From: Rhodobiaceae bacterium
GTDB lineage: Bacteria > Pseudomonadota > Alphaproteobacteria > Rhizobiales > NORP267
Assembly: GCA_020441905.1 (NCBI GenBank)
Contig: JAGRLG010000010.1
Location: forward strand, 1 to 43,416
DNA length: 43,416 bases
Reading direction: 5' to 3'
In this document: piece after piece, positions 31,341 to 38,923 of the stretch
Layout of the letters: each line of letters starts with the position of its first letter
Position numbering within the stretch: the stretch's first letter is position 1
Program-made: the position numbers and the translations under genes
Notes under the pieces: generated by a model
What the model saw: only the letters and a program-made list of their open reading frames with translations
What the model was told of the DNA's origin: nothing
Database searches by the model: none

Positions 31341-34300
31341 ATGCGGCAAGAAGCGGCAAGGAAGGGAACGTTCGGCGCCGCCAAATGGCGTAGTGGCGTC
31401 TCTGGTGCTGCGCGCCTTTTCCTGCTGTGCCGGTCAACCTGGATCCTGTTGCTTGCCGCCTTGTTGATCGCGGCGCCAATGCAGCGCGGCGCCCGCGCCG
31501 AAATGGCGGCAGAAGCCAGCATTTCCACCGATCAGGGCTATGGGCGGCTGGTTCTGACCTTTCCCCATATGCCCAAATACGAGGTGCGGGCCAGTACCGG
31601 GGTCATCGTCGTCACTTTCGACGAGAAAATCTCGGTCGATTTGAGGAAATTGCCGCTGGAAATGCGGGGCTATATCGCCGCCGCGCGGCTGGACCCGGAC
31701 GGCATGGCGCTGCGTCTGGCGCTGACCCAGAAGGTCACCATCAACACGATGGAAGCGGGCGAGCAGCTCTATATGGATTTCCTGCCTTCGGGGTGGGTCG
31801 GGCTGCCGCCGGGTCTGCCGGAGGATGTGGTGGCAAGGCTGGCGAAACTGGCCGAAGAGGCCAAACAGCAGGAGCGCGAGGCGGCGCTGCGCGACGCCGG
31901 GTTGCTGGATATTCCCGCCGTCGGGCTGGAGGTGGGCCAGCATCCGACCTTTTCGCGCATTTCGTTTCGCTGGGACCGCGATATCGACGCCGAACTGACG
32001 CGCAGCGGCGCCGAGGTCGTAATCCGTTTCCCCCTGCGCGGCCGGGTCGATCTGGCGGCGCTCAAGGGCACGCCGCCGCGCTTCGTGCAGGGCGCCGAAC
32101 AGGAACTGGCGGATGGCCGCCTGCTGGTCACCCTGTCGATCGACCGTTCGGCCTCGGTGCGCGCCTTCAGCGAGGGGCGCAGCTTTGTCGTCGATGTTGC
32201 CGGCAATGCGGAATTGTTTTCCGGCGAAGCCCTGCTGCATGGGCTTGGCGAGGCGGCGGCGGGCGAGGGCAAGGATGGCGCCGCGGCGCCCGCGGCAGGC
32301 AATGCCAGCGGGGCCAGCGGGGCCAGCGGGGCCAGCGTGGCCAGCGGGGCCACCGAACTGGCGGGAACGCCGGCCGCTCCCACGGCCGGAGTGCCCGTTG
32401 CTGCAGAGGAGGGCGCGGAGAAAGAAGAAAAGCTGCGCATAAAGACCCGTATTCGCGCTTTTGATCCATCGCAGATGCGCGCCGAGGATTTTGCCGACAG
32501 CAATGGCTCTGACTTCAATATTGAAGATAAAAAGCAGTCTCAAGTATCGGAAAAAGCGAATAAAAACGAAGAAGGTAGTATTGGCGGGCAACCGGTGCTG
32601 GTGGGCGATATCGCCGCCAGTGGCGAGGAGGATGGCGGCGCCAGGGCACCGGGCGGCGAAGCTGGCGCCGGGTCCGATCCCGACGCCAGGCCGGTGAAGA
32701 TGCGCGCCGCGCGCATCGGCGACAGCATTCGCCTGACTTTTCCCTTCCCCGATCCTGTCGCCGCCAGCCTGTTCAGCCGCGAGGATACGGTGTGGATCGT
32801 TTTCGACACCAGCCAGCGCCTCGACATCGCCGCCTTGCGCAAATTCCTCGGCGACCGGCTGCGCGACGCCAAACTGCTGCGCGAGGACGATTTCCAGTAT
32901 TTGCTGTTGAAGCTGAAACGGCCGTCGCTGACCACCATCGCGGCGGAAGCGTCGCGCTGGGTGGTGACGCTCGGCGAAACCCCGCTGGATCCGAGCCGGC
33001 CGCTGTCCCTGCGCCGTGATTACGCCCTGGACGGCACGCAAATGGTGCGTGTCGAAATGGCTGATCCGGGGCGCATCCACTGGGTTCTGGATCCGGCCGC
33101 AGGCGACCGGCTGGCGGTCGTGACCGCCATGGGGCCGGCGCGCGGGCTGATCAAGAGCCAGGATTTCGTTCAGTTCAGCACCCTGGTGTCGGCCCATGGG
33201 CTGGCATTCAGGCCGGTGGCCGACGATCTCAAGATTTCACTCGACAAGGCGGGCGTTACTCTCAGCCGCGGCGAAAACGGGCTCTGGCTGACGTCCAACC
33301 GGCCGCCGCCGGGGGCGCCGGGGGTGGGCAGCCTGATTGCCGGGCGCCGTCCCGGATTTATCGATATTGCCGGGATCCGGCATTCGGGGCCGGCGAAATT
33401 CAAGGCCGGGCGCCAGCAGCTTGAAGAACTGGCGGCGATGGCGCCGCCCAATGAGCGGCTGTTGCAGCGGCTGACGCTGGCGCGGTTTCTCGTCGGTTAC
33501 GGGCTCGCCGCAGAGGCGCTGGGCGTGCTTGACCATATGACGCTGGACGACCCGCAAGCGGTGCAGGACCCGGTGTTCAACGCCACCCGCGGCATTGCCC
33601 GCGTGCTCATGCACCGCCCCGCCGAGGCCCTGGCCGACCTCTCCCATCCCGGCCTGGCGCAAAGCCGGGACGCGGCACTGTGGCGGGGACTGGCGCAGGC
33701 ACAAAAACTCAACTGGGCAGCGGCGTTTGCCGCCATTGCCGATGGCGAGAATGTGTTGGGGGATTATCCCGCCGAGTTGCAGACGCGGTTCCGCCTCGCG
33801 GCGGCGCGGGCGGCGCTGGAACTGAAGGATCTGCCGGAAGCGGCGCATTATATCGAGGCCATGAGCCTGGAAAGCGAAGATCCTTCGGCGTCCGCCGACA
33901 AGGCGCTCGGCGCGGAAATCGAACTTATGCGGGCGCGCTTCGTGGAGGCCGCCGGGCGCAGCGAGGAAGCGCTGAGCGCCTATGCGGCCGCGATCTCCAG
34001 CCCGGTGCGCCCGGTCGAGGCCCAGGCCCGGCTGCGCCAGACGGCCTTGTTGCGGCGGTTGGGGAGGATCGACGCCGACAAGGCAATCGACGCGCTGGAA
34101 ACGCTTACCGTGAGCTGGCGCGGCGACGAAACCGAGCTGGAGGCCGACAAGCTGCTGGGGCGGCTCTATCTGTCCAAGGGCGAGTATCGCCGCGCCTTCG
34201 AACTGATGCGCATGGCGATCGCGGTCGATCCGGAATCCGATGTCACGCGCTATATCCAGGATGAAATGGCGATCGCCTTCCAGGACCTGTTCCTCCATGG

Positions 34301-35099
34301 CAAGTCCGACGCGCTCGAGCCGATCGAGGCGCTGAGCCTCTTTTACGATTACCGCGACCTGACCCCGATCGGGCGGCTGGGCGATGAAATGATCCGCAAG
34401 CTTTCCGACCGGCTGATCGATGTCGACCTGCTCGATCAGGCCGGCGAACTGCTCAAGTACCAGATGGACAACCGGCTGGCGGGCGCGGCGCGCTCGGTGG
34501 TGGCGGTGCGTCTGGCCTATGTCTACCTGCTCAACCGCGAGCCCGACGAGGCGCTGGCGGTGTTGCAGCGCACCCGCCATGCCGGATTGCCGGCCGAAAC
34601 CCAGCGCCAGCGCAACCTGCTCGAGGCACGGGCGCTCGGCGAAAAGGGGCGCAGCCAGCTGGCGCTGGAACTGCTGGATACGATGCAGGGCGACGATGTG
34701 GAGCGCGTCAAGGCCGATACATTGTGGCGCAGCGCCGACTGGCAGGCCGCCGCCGAGCAGATCGAGCGCGTGATCGGCGAGGCGTGGTCGGGCAAGGATC
34801 AGCTCAAGGCCGGCCAGCGTTTCGATGTCATGCGCGCCGCCGTGGCCTATGCCCTGGCCGGCGACCAGCTGGGCCTCGACCGCCTGCGCGACAAGTTCGC
34901 CGCCAAGATGGCCGACAGCCCGGATGCCAGCGCCTTTACCGTCGTCACCCAGCAGCGCGGCACCGGCCAGGCCGCCTTCGAAGCGCTGGCCAGGGGCATT
35001 ACCGCCGCCGATACGCTCGACGCTTTCCTCGCCGAATTCCGCGCCAAATACAGCGATGCCGCGGGCAAGGGCGCGGCGGCGCAGGAGGGCCGGAGCTGA
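31341..35099 (+). CDS. giant exported TPR protein of the fliLM cluster, function unknown
   Basis: About 1,252 residues. A long basic N-terminus precedes a signal sequence (about 34-53, WILLLAALLIAAPMQRGARA). Next come repeated beta-rich AMIN-like segments (for example RLVLTFPHMPKYEVRASTG, then GVIVVTFDEK; later FSRISFRWDRDIDAEL; later IRLTFPFPDPVAASLF). A low-complexity hinge (about 315-440) contains five 9-bp repeats and an AT-rich island. The C-terminal half (about 690-1230) is helical with TPR-like units (LARFLVGYGLAAEALGVLDH; KLLGRLYLSKGEYRRAFELM). It probably lies in the periplasm as a scaffold. I chose the ATG at 31341 because the CtrA-like box falls 65 bp upstream; a TTG at 31281 is less likely. 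It ends 36 bp from the convergent fliP. Confidence 0.8.
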   Translation: MRQEAARKGTFGAAKWRSGVSGAARLFLLCRSTWILLLAALLIAAPMQRGARAEMAAEASISTDQGYGRLVLTFPHMPKYEVRASTGVIVVTFDEKISVDLRKLPLEMRGYIAAARLDPDGMALRLALTQKVTINTMEAGEQLYMDFLPSGWVGLPPGLPEDVVARLAKLAEEAKQQEREAALRDAGLLDIPAVGLEVGQHPTFSRISFRWDRDIDAELTRSGAEVVIRFPLRGRVDLAALKGTPPRFVQGAEQELADGRLLVTLSIDRSASVRAFSEGRSFVVDVAGNAELFSGEALLHGLGEAAAGEGKDGAAAPAAGNASGASGASGASVASGATELAGTPAAPTAGVPVAAEEGAEKEEKLRIKTRIRAFDPSQMRAEDFADSNGSDFNIEDKKQSQVSEKANKNEEGSIGGQPVLVGDIAASGEEDGGARAPGGEAGAGSDPDARPVKMRAARIGDSIRLTFPFPDPVAASLFSREDTVWIVFDTSQRLDIAALRKFLGDRLRDAKLLREDDFQYLLLKLKRPSLTTIAAEASRWVVTLGETPLDPSRPLSLRRDYALDGTQMVRVEMADPGRIHWVLDPAAGDRLAVVTAMGPARGLIKSQDFVQFSTLVSAHGLAFRPVADDLKISLDKAGVTLSRGENGLWLTSNRPPPGAPGVGSLIAGRRPGFIDIAGIRHSGPAKFKAGRQQLEELAAMAPPNERLLQRLTLARFLVGYGLAAEALGVLDHMTLDDPQAVQDPVFNATRGIARVLMHRPAEALADLSHPGLAQSRDAALWRGLAQAQKLNWAAAFAAIADGENVLGDYPAELQTRFRLAAARAALELKDLPEAAHYIEAMSLESEDPSASADKALGAEIELMRARFVEAAGRSEEALSAYAAAISSPVRPVEAQARLRQTALLRRLGRIDADKAIDALETLTVSWRGDETELEADKLLGRLYLSKGEYRRAFELMRMAIAVDPESDVTRYIQDEMAIAFQDLFLHGKSDALEPIEALSLFYDYRDLTPIGRLGDEMIRKLSDRLIDVDLLDQAGELLKYQMDNRLAGAARSVVAVRLAYVYLLNREPDEALAVLQRTRHAGLPAETQRQRNLLEARALGEKGRSQLALELLDTMQGDDVERVKADTLWRSADWQAAAEQIERVIGEAWSGKDQLKAGQRFDVMRAAVAYALAGDQLGLDRLRDKFAAKMADSPDASAFTVVTQQRGTGQAAFEALARGITAADTLDAFLAEFRAKYSDAAGKGAAAQEGRS
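32304..32348. repeat. five 9-bp coding repeats in the TPR gene
   Basis: GCCAGCGGG is repeated in frame five times (the fourth copy has GTG for GGG), encoding Ala-Ser-Gly units in the hinge between the AMIN-like segments. Copy number is likely to vary between strains by slippage. Confidence 0.85.
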
Positions 35100-35135
35100 T
35101 CTGCCGGATATTCGGGCGCGGATGCCGGGTCCCGA

Positions 35136-35882
35136 TCAGGTGCCGAAGCTCTGCATCAGGCTGCCGGCGACTAGGTTCCAGCCATCGACCAGCACGAAAA
35201 AGATCAGCTTGAAGGGCAGGGATATCAGCACCGGCGGCAGCATCATCATGCCCATCGACATCAGCACCGATGCCACCACCATGTCGATGACGACGAAGGG
35301 CACGAAGAGCAGGAAGCCGATCTCGAAGGCGCGGCGCAATTCGCTGATCATGAAGGCCGGCACCAGGGCGCGCAGCGACACCTCTTCGGGCGTTGCCGGC
35401 GCCTCGGCGCCGGAAAGACCGACAAACAGGGTCAGATCCTTGTCGCGGACATGGGCCATCATGAAGGCATGGAACGGCTTCGACGCCCTGGTGAAGGCGT
35501 CGGCCAGCTCGACCTGCTCATTGATGAGCGGTTCGACGCCGTCGCGGTAAGCCTGCTCGAAAACAGGCGCCATGACGAAGGCGGTCAGGAACAGGGCCAG
35601 GGAGACAACCACCGAATTGGGCGGGGCCTGCTGGGTGCCCAGGGCGGTGCGCAGCAGCGAGAGCACGACGACGATCCGGGTGAACGAGGTCACCATGACC
35701 AGGATCGACGGCGCCAGGCTGAGGACCGTTACCAGGGCGACAAGCTGAACCGCCCTTTCGGTCAGTCCGGTCCCCTCGCCGAACCCGATATTGATCTCCT
35801 GGGCGGCAGCCGGCTGCACCCATGAAAGAATGGCGATCGCTGCCGCGATGGCGACGCAGACGGCGCCTGCCTTTTGGCTCAT
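35136..35882 (-). CDS. fliP: flagellar type III export protein FliP
   Basis: A 248-residue export-gate protein with a cleavable signal (ending WVQPAAAQ), then the FliP core: LAPSILVMVTSFTRIVVVLS, LRTALGTQQAPPNSVVVSLA, and the C-terminal AFEIGFLLFVPFVVIDMVVA followed by SVLMSMGMMMLPPVLISLPF. It assembles with FliQ and FliR into the export channel. The start overlaps the fliO stop (ATGA), so the two genes are coupled. It converges with the TPR gene, leaving only 36 bp in between. Confidence 0.97.
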   Translation of the reverse strand: MSQKAGAVCVAIAAAIAILSWVQPAAAQEINIGFGEGTGLTERAVQLVALVTVLSLAPSILVMVTSFTRIVVVLSLLRTALGTQQAPPNSVVVSLALFLTAFVMAPVFEQAYRDGVEPLINEQVELADAFTRASKPFHAFMMAHVRDKDLTLFVGLSGAEAPATPEEVSLRALVPAFMISELRRAFEIGFLLFVPFVVIDMVVASVLMSMGMMMLPPVLISLPFKLIFFVLVDGWNLVAGSLMQSFGT

Positions 35883-36970
35883 TCAGGACTCCGCGTTTGA
35901 GACGGACCTGACCCGCTCTCCTTTGCCTGCCCTGATTCGCCCGCCGGCTTCTGCGCCGGAAATTTCAGCGCGTCCTTGAGGCGGTCGGCCATTTCGGCCA
36001 GTTGACGTTCCGATTCGCTCATTCCGGCGCCCCCGGCCTTGTCCGGCGCGCTGGCCTGGCCGGCTGCCTGGCCGGCTGCCTGAGCCGGAGCTGCTGGCGC
36101 CAAAGCTGCTGGCGCCAAAGCTGCTGGCGAGGGCGATTCGGGCCTGGCCTGCGCTGCCGGCGCGGCGGGCGCAGGACGCCCGGGGGGCTGGCTGCCGGGC
36201 GATTGGGACGGGATACTCCCGGTGTTCCCAGCGGCCAGAGCGGCATGAGATGGCGCGGGTTGCTGGGGCGCGGCGCGGGGCGGCTGCGGCGGCTGGACCG
36301 GCTTGGGCGCGGCAACCGGATCGGCGGCGGCGACGACGGGCCGTTCGGATAACGGCACCGGAGGCGGCGGCGCTGCAACCACGGGTGGCACTGCCGGTGC
36401 CGGCGAAGCGGGTGGCGGCGTGACCGACGGCCTGGCGGCAGGCGGCGTGGCGGCCAGGGGCGGCGGAGGAACCGGGCGCGGTGCGTCCGCGGCGCGCACG
36501 GTTTCGGCAATGCGGGGCTGCGGGGGCTGCGGGGGCTGCGCTTTTGGCGCCGGCGCCGGGCCGGATGCAGGCACCGCCGCGGCCGCGGCATCGCCATTGC
36601 GTTGCGGCAGGGGCGCGCGGGCAGGGAAGTCGGGCCGTTCGGCAGCTCGCGCGCCATGGGGGCGGCTGACGCGCTGGATGCCCTGCTCGATGACGACATC
36701 GCCGGCGCCGCCGATCATCACAAGGTGTTCGGTGTTGTCGCGGCGCAGCAGCACGAGGCGGCGGCGCTGGTCGATGGCGATCGCTTCGAGCACGGCGAGG
36801 CGGGCGACGCGGCCGCGGCGCGGCCGGCGCACGGCGCCATAGGAGAGGCGGCGGAACACCCACGCGACGACAAGAATCAGAATCAGAACGATTGCGAAAG
36901 CGATCAGTGTTCGCATCGTCACGTTGAGGTCAGTCCCCAATAGCTGTTCGAGATATTCCATGGCCTCCAT
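35879..36970 (-). CDS. fliO: FliO-type protein with a very long Pro/Ala-rich tail
   Basis: A 363-residue protein. The first 100 residues are FliO-like: a membrane helix (about 20-40, TLIAFAIVLILILVVAWVFR), then the small beta domain LAVLEAIAIDQRRRLVLLRR, then DNTEHLVMIGGAGDVVIEQG. The remaining 260 residues are Pro/Ala/Gln-rich with no fold, ending in a short charged helix (SESERQLAEMADRLKDALKF). The tail DNA has a 15-bp repeat at 36089-36130. FliO assists FliP assembly in the membrane. Translation may begin at 36970 or at an ATG three codons later. It precedes fliP and is divergent from flgB. Confidence 0.88.
   Translation of the reverse strand: MEAMEYLEQLLGTDLNVTMRTLIAFAIVLILILVVAWVFRRLSYGAVRRPRRGRVARLAVLEAIAIDQRRRLVLLRRDNTEHLVMIGGAGDVVIEQGIQRVSRPHGARAAERPDFPARAPLPQRNGDAAAAAVPASGPAPAPKAQPPQPPQPRIAETVRAADAPRPVPPPPLAATPPAARPSVTPPPASPAPAVPPVVAAPPPPVPLSERPVVAAADPVAAPKPVQPPQPPRAAPQQPAPSHAALAAGNTGSIPSQSPGSQPPGRPAPAAPAAQARPESPSPAALAPAALAPAAPAQAAGQAAGQASAPDKAGGAGMSESERQLAEMADRLKDALKFPAQKPAGESGQAKESGSGPSQTRSPE
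36089..36130. repeat. 15-bp tandem repeat inside fliO
   Basis: AGCTGCTGGCGCCAA is present in 2.8 copies at 36089-36130, encoding Ala-Pro-Ala-Ala-Leu units of the disordered tail. A 12-bp repeat (CTGGCCGGCTGC) lies just before it at about 36057-36080. Such repeats make the tail length prone to change. Confidence 0.75.
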
Positions 36971-37009
36971 TCCATCGCTGCGCGCGGATGCGAAAGATTA
37001 ACACCAACC

Positions 37010-37022
37010 GGCAAAAAATGCC
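37010..37022. promoter_or_regulatory. ftr-like palindrome in the fliO promoter
   Basis: GGCA-AAAAA-TGCC, extended by one pair to CGGCA...TGCCG. It lies 39 bp upstream of the fliO start and 10 bp downstream of its CtrA-like box, that is, where RNA polymerase would sit. That position suits repression, as FlbD does at the class II fliF promoter of Caulobacter. Confidence 0.55.
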
Positions 37023-37032
37023 GACTTTATGG

Positions 37033-37047
37033 CTAACAAACTGTTAA
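37033..37047 (-). promoter_or_regulatory. candidate CtrA box of fliO-fliP
   Basis: On the minus strand TTAA-CAGTTTG-TTAG matches 7 of 8 defined bases, 62 bp upstream of the fliO start. Confidence 0.65.
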
Positions 37048-37105
37048 TTATCCAACGCCAAATGGCGCCGCGGCCCGCCGCGCCCGGCGCACCGCCCCAA
37101 GCCCA

Positions 37106-37120
37106 TTAAGACTCCTTTAA
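37106..37120 (+). promoter_or_regulatory. candidate CtrA box of flgB (exact consensus)
   Basis: TTAA-GACTCCT-TTAA is an exact TTAA-N7-TTAA, 111 bp upstream of the flgB ATG and 58 bp from the fliO box. It is followed after 9 bp by an ftr-like palindrome. Confidence 0.75.
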
Positions 37121-37129
37121 CCACGACGG

Positions 37130-37142
37130 GGCAAAGTCTGCC
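37130..37142. promoter_or_regulatory. ftr-like palindrome in the flgB promoter
   Basis: GGCA-AAGTC-TGCC begins 10 bp after the end of the CtrA box, almost mirroring the fliO side. The 89 bp from here to the flgB ATG hold no other recognisable site. Confidence 0.5.
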
Positions 37143-37231
37143 TACCGTGCGAAGGCGCGGTAACGGACGAGCAGCCAACTGTCGCCCAGGAAGGGCCGGC
37201 ACGGTGCACCGACCGCAAGGCGGACCGAGCT

Positions 37232-37666
37232 ATGCCCATGTCGATGACCGATCTGCCGCTGCTGGCGGCGCTCAAGGTCAAAATGAAATGGCACCAGGGG
37301 CGCCAGCAGGTGCTGGCGGAAAATGTCGCCAATGCCGACACCCCGAATTTCCGTGCCAGGGATCTGGTCGCTCCCGATTTCAGGAAGATGCTTTCGGGCG
37401 GCGCGGGCGCGGTAGCGTCGAGTGCCGCGATGGGGCCGGCGCGCACCAACGCGGCCCATCTTGGCGGCGGCGGCGGGAAGCTTGGCGCCGGGATGGCCGT
37501 GACCAAGGCCGACGACTGGGAAAAAACGCCGGAAGGCAACGCCGTGGTGCTCGAAGACCAGATGCTGAAGATCTCCGAGAACCAGATGGATTATCAATTG
37601 GCTACGACGCTTTATTCGCGCGGGCTCGGGCTGCTCAAGACGGCGATCGGCCGCCGCAGCGGCTGA
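37232..37666 (+). CDS. flgB: flagellar proximal rod protein FlgB
   Basis: A 144-residue rod protein. The signature VLAENVANADTPNFRARDL is near the N-terminus (about 27-45), and the C-terminal helix is QMLKISENQMDYQLATTLYS. The middle is Gly/Ala-rich. Several in-frame ATGs (37232, 37238, 37244) make the exact start uncertain by four residues. It builds the part of the rod next to the MS ring, with FlgC. It is the first gene of flgB-flgC-fliE-fliQ-fliR-flhB. Confidence 0.94.
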   Translation: MPMSMTDLPLLAALKVKMKWHQGRQQVLAENVANADTPNFRARDLVAPDFRKMLSGGAGAVASSAAMGPARTNAAHLGGGGGKLGAGMAVTKADDWEKTPEGNAVVLEDQMLKISENQMDYQLATTLYSRGLGLLKTAIGRRSG

Positions 37667-37721
37667 CCGGCGGGGTGAGGGGTAATGTCAACCCAACGGG
37701 GGATGGCAAGGAGTTGAGATC

Positions 37722-38132
37722 ATGGATTTCCTGTCGACACTGAAAATCGCCGCCTCTGGGCTGCGCGCCCAGTCGGGCCGCATGCGCGTCATCGCCGAGA
37801 ACCTGGCCAATGCCGATTCGACCGCGACAACGCCGCAGGGCGAGCCATACCGGCGCCGTGTTCCCACTTTCGTTTCCGAGCTCAATCGCGAGATCGGCGC
37901 CCAGGTGGTGCGTCCGGGGCGGATCCTGACCGACCGCAGCGATTTCAAGAGCCGCTATGAGCCGGGCCATCCGGCGGCCGACGCCAAGGGCTATGTCAAG
38001 ACGCCGAATGTCAATCCGCTGATCGAATCGATGGACATGCGCGAGGCCCAGCGCAGCTATGAGGCCAATCTCAATGTTGTCAGTTCGACGCGGCGCATGC
38101 TGATGCGCACGCTGGACATACTCAAGGGCTGA
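37722..38132 (+). CDS. flgC: flagellar proximal rod protein FlgC
   Basis: A 136-residue rod protein: MDFLSTLKIAASGLRAQSGR, then VIAENLANADSTATTPQGEP at the start, GYVKTPNVNPLIESMDMREA and SYEANLNVVSSTRRMLMRTL at the end, all classical FlgC. AAGGAG at 37708 sits 8 bases before the ATG. It lies 55 bp after flgB and 87 bp before fliE. Confidence 0.97.
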   Translation: MDFLSTLKIAASGLRAQSGRMRVIAENLANADSTATTPQGEPYRRRVPTFVSELNREIGAQVVRPGRILTDRSDFKSRYEPGHPAADAKGYVKTPNVNPLIESMDMREAQRSYEANLNVVSSTRRMLMRTLDILKG

Positions 38133-38219
38133 TGGCTGAAGGGCCGGCCTTTCGCGCCAACCGGGATTGAGGCCGCGCCGGCGCGGATATGGTAGGGATA
38201 TAAAGGGAGCGAGAATCAG

Positions 38220-38528
38220 ATGTCGATAGCCGCCGCAGCCGCCGCCAAGGCCTATGCCGCCACTTCGAGCATCGCCACGCCGGGAAAGACCGCCGGCATG
38301 GAGACTGGCGGGCAGGGCTTTTCGCAATTGCTCGATCAGGCGTTGCAGACGGTGACCGATACCGCCCAGCAGGCCGACAAGGCGGGCCTTCAGGCGGTTT
38401 CGGGCAAAGCCGATATCGTCGATGTGGTGACCGCGGTGGCCGAAAGCGAACTGGCGCTGGAAACGCTGGTTTCGGTTCGCGACAGAGTGATTTCGGCCTA
38501 TGAGGAAATCATGAGGATGCCGATCTGA
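38220..38528 (+). CDS. fliE: flagellar hook-basal body protein FliE
   Basis: A 102-residue protein with the FliE C-terminal helix region DIVDVVTAVAESELALETLV, then SVRDRVISAYEEIMRMPI. The Ala-rich N-terminus is variable, as usual. FliE joins the MS ring to the rod and plugs into the export gate, which fits its place between flgC and fliQ. The ATG at 38220 follows GGGAG. Confidence 0.95.
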   Translation: MSIAAAAAAKAYAATSSIATPGKTAGMETGGQGFSQLLDQALQTVTDTAQQADKAGLQAVSGKADIVDVVTAVAESELALETLVSVRDRVISAYEEIMRMPI

Positions 38529-38608
38529 CGGCGCCGAAGGGCAGCAGACGGCGGGCAGCAGGCGGCGGGCTGGCGGGACCGGCCATCAAGGGGAACGGAC
38601 GGCAAGGG

Positions 38609-38872
38609 ATGGACGGCGCGCAAGTCCTGGATATTGCCCGTGACGGCATCTGGACGCTGATCATCGTTTCCAGCCCGCTGATGATTGTCGGCCTGGTGGT
38701 CGGCGTGGTTATCGCGCTGTTTCAGGCACTGACGCAGATCCAGGAAATGACGCTCGTTTTCGTGCCCAAGATCCTGGCCATCTTCCTCGCCATGCTGGTG
38801 GCGCTGCCCTTCATGGCCCAGGCGCTGGAAAGCTACATGACCCGCATCGCCGGCCATATTGTCGGTGGCTGA
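38609..38872 (+). CDS. fliQ: flagellar type III export protein FliQ
   Basis: An 87-residue protein with two membrane helices (about 16-38 and 51-73) and the conserved ALFQALTQIQEMTLVFVPKI segment between them. It is a gate subunit with FliP and FliR. It starts 80 bp after fliE and is followed by fliR after 51 bp. Confidence 0.97.
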   Translation: MDGAQVLDIARDGIWTLIIVSSPLMIVGLVVGVVIALFQALTQIQEMTLVFVPKILAIFLAMLVALPFMAQALESYMTRIAGHIVGG

Positions 38873-38923
38873 TCCCGTGGCGGCGCAGGCGGGGCAAACG
38901 GAACCGGGGAGCAAGGCGCGGCC

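Noticed and set aside
31434..34580. Long minus-strand open frames opposite the TPR gene
   Set aside because: Low-complexity Arg/Gly/Ala translations with no start signals; the plus-strand gene has a signal peptide and TPR pattern.
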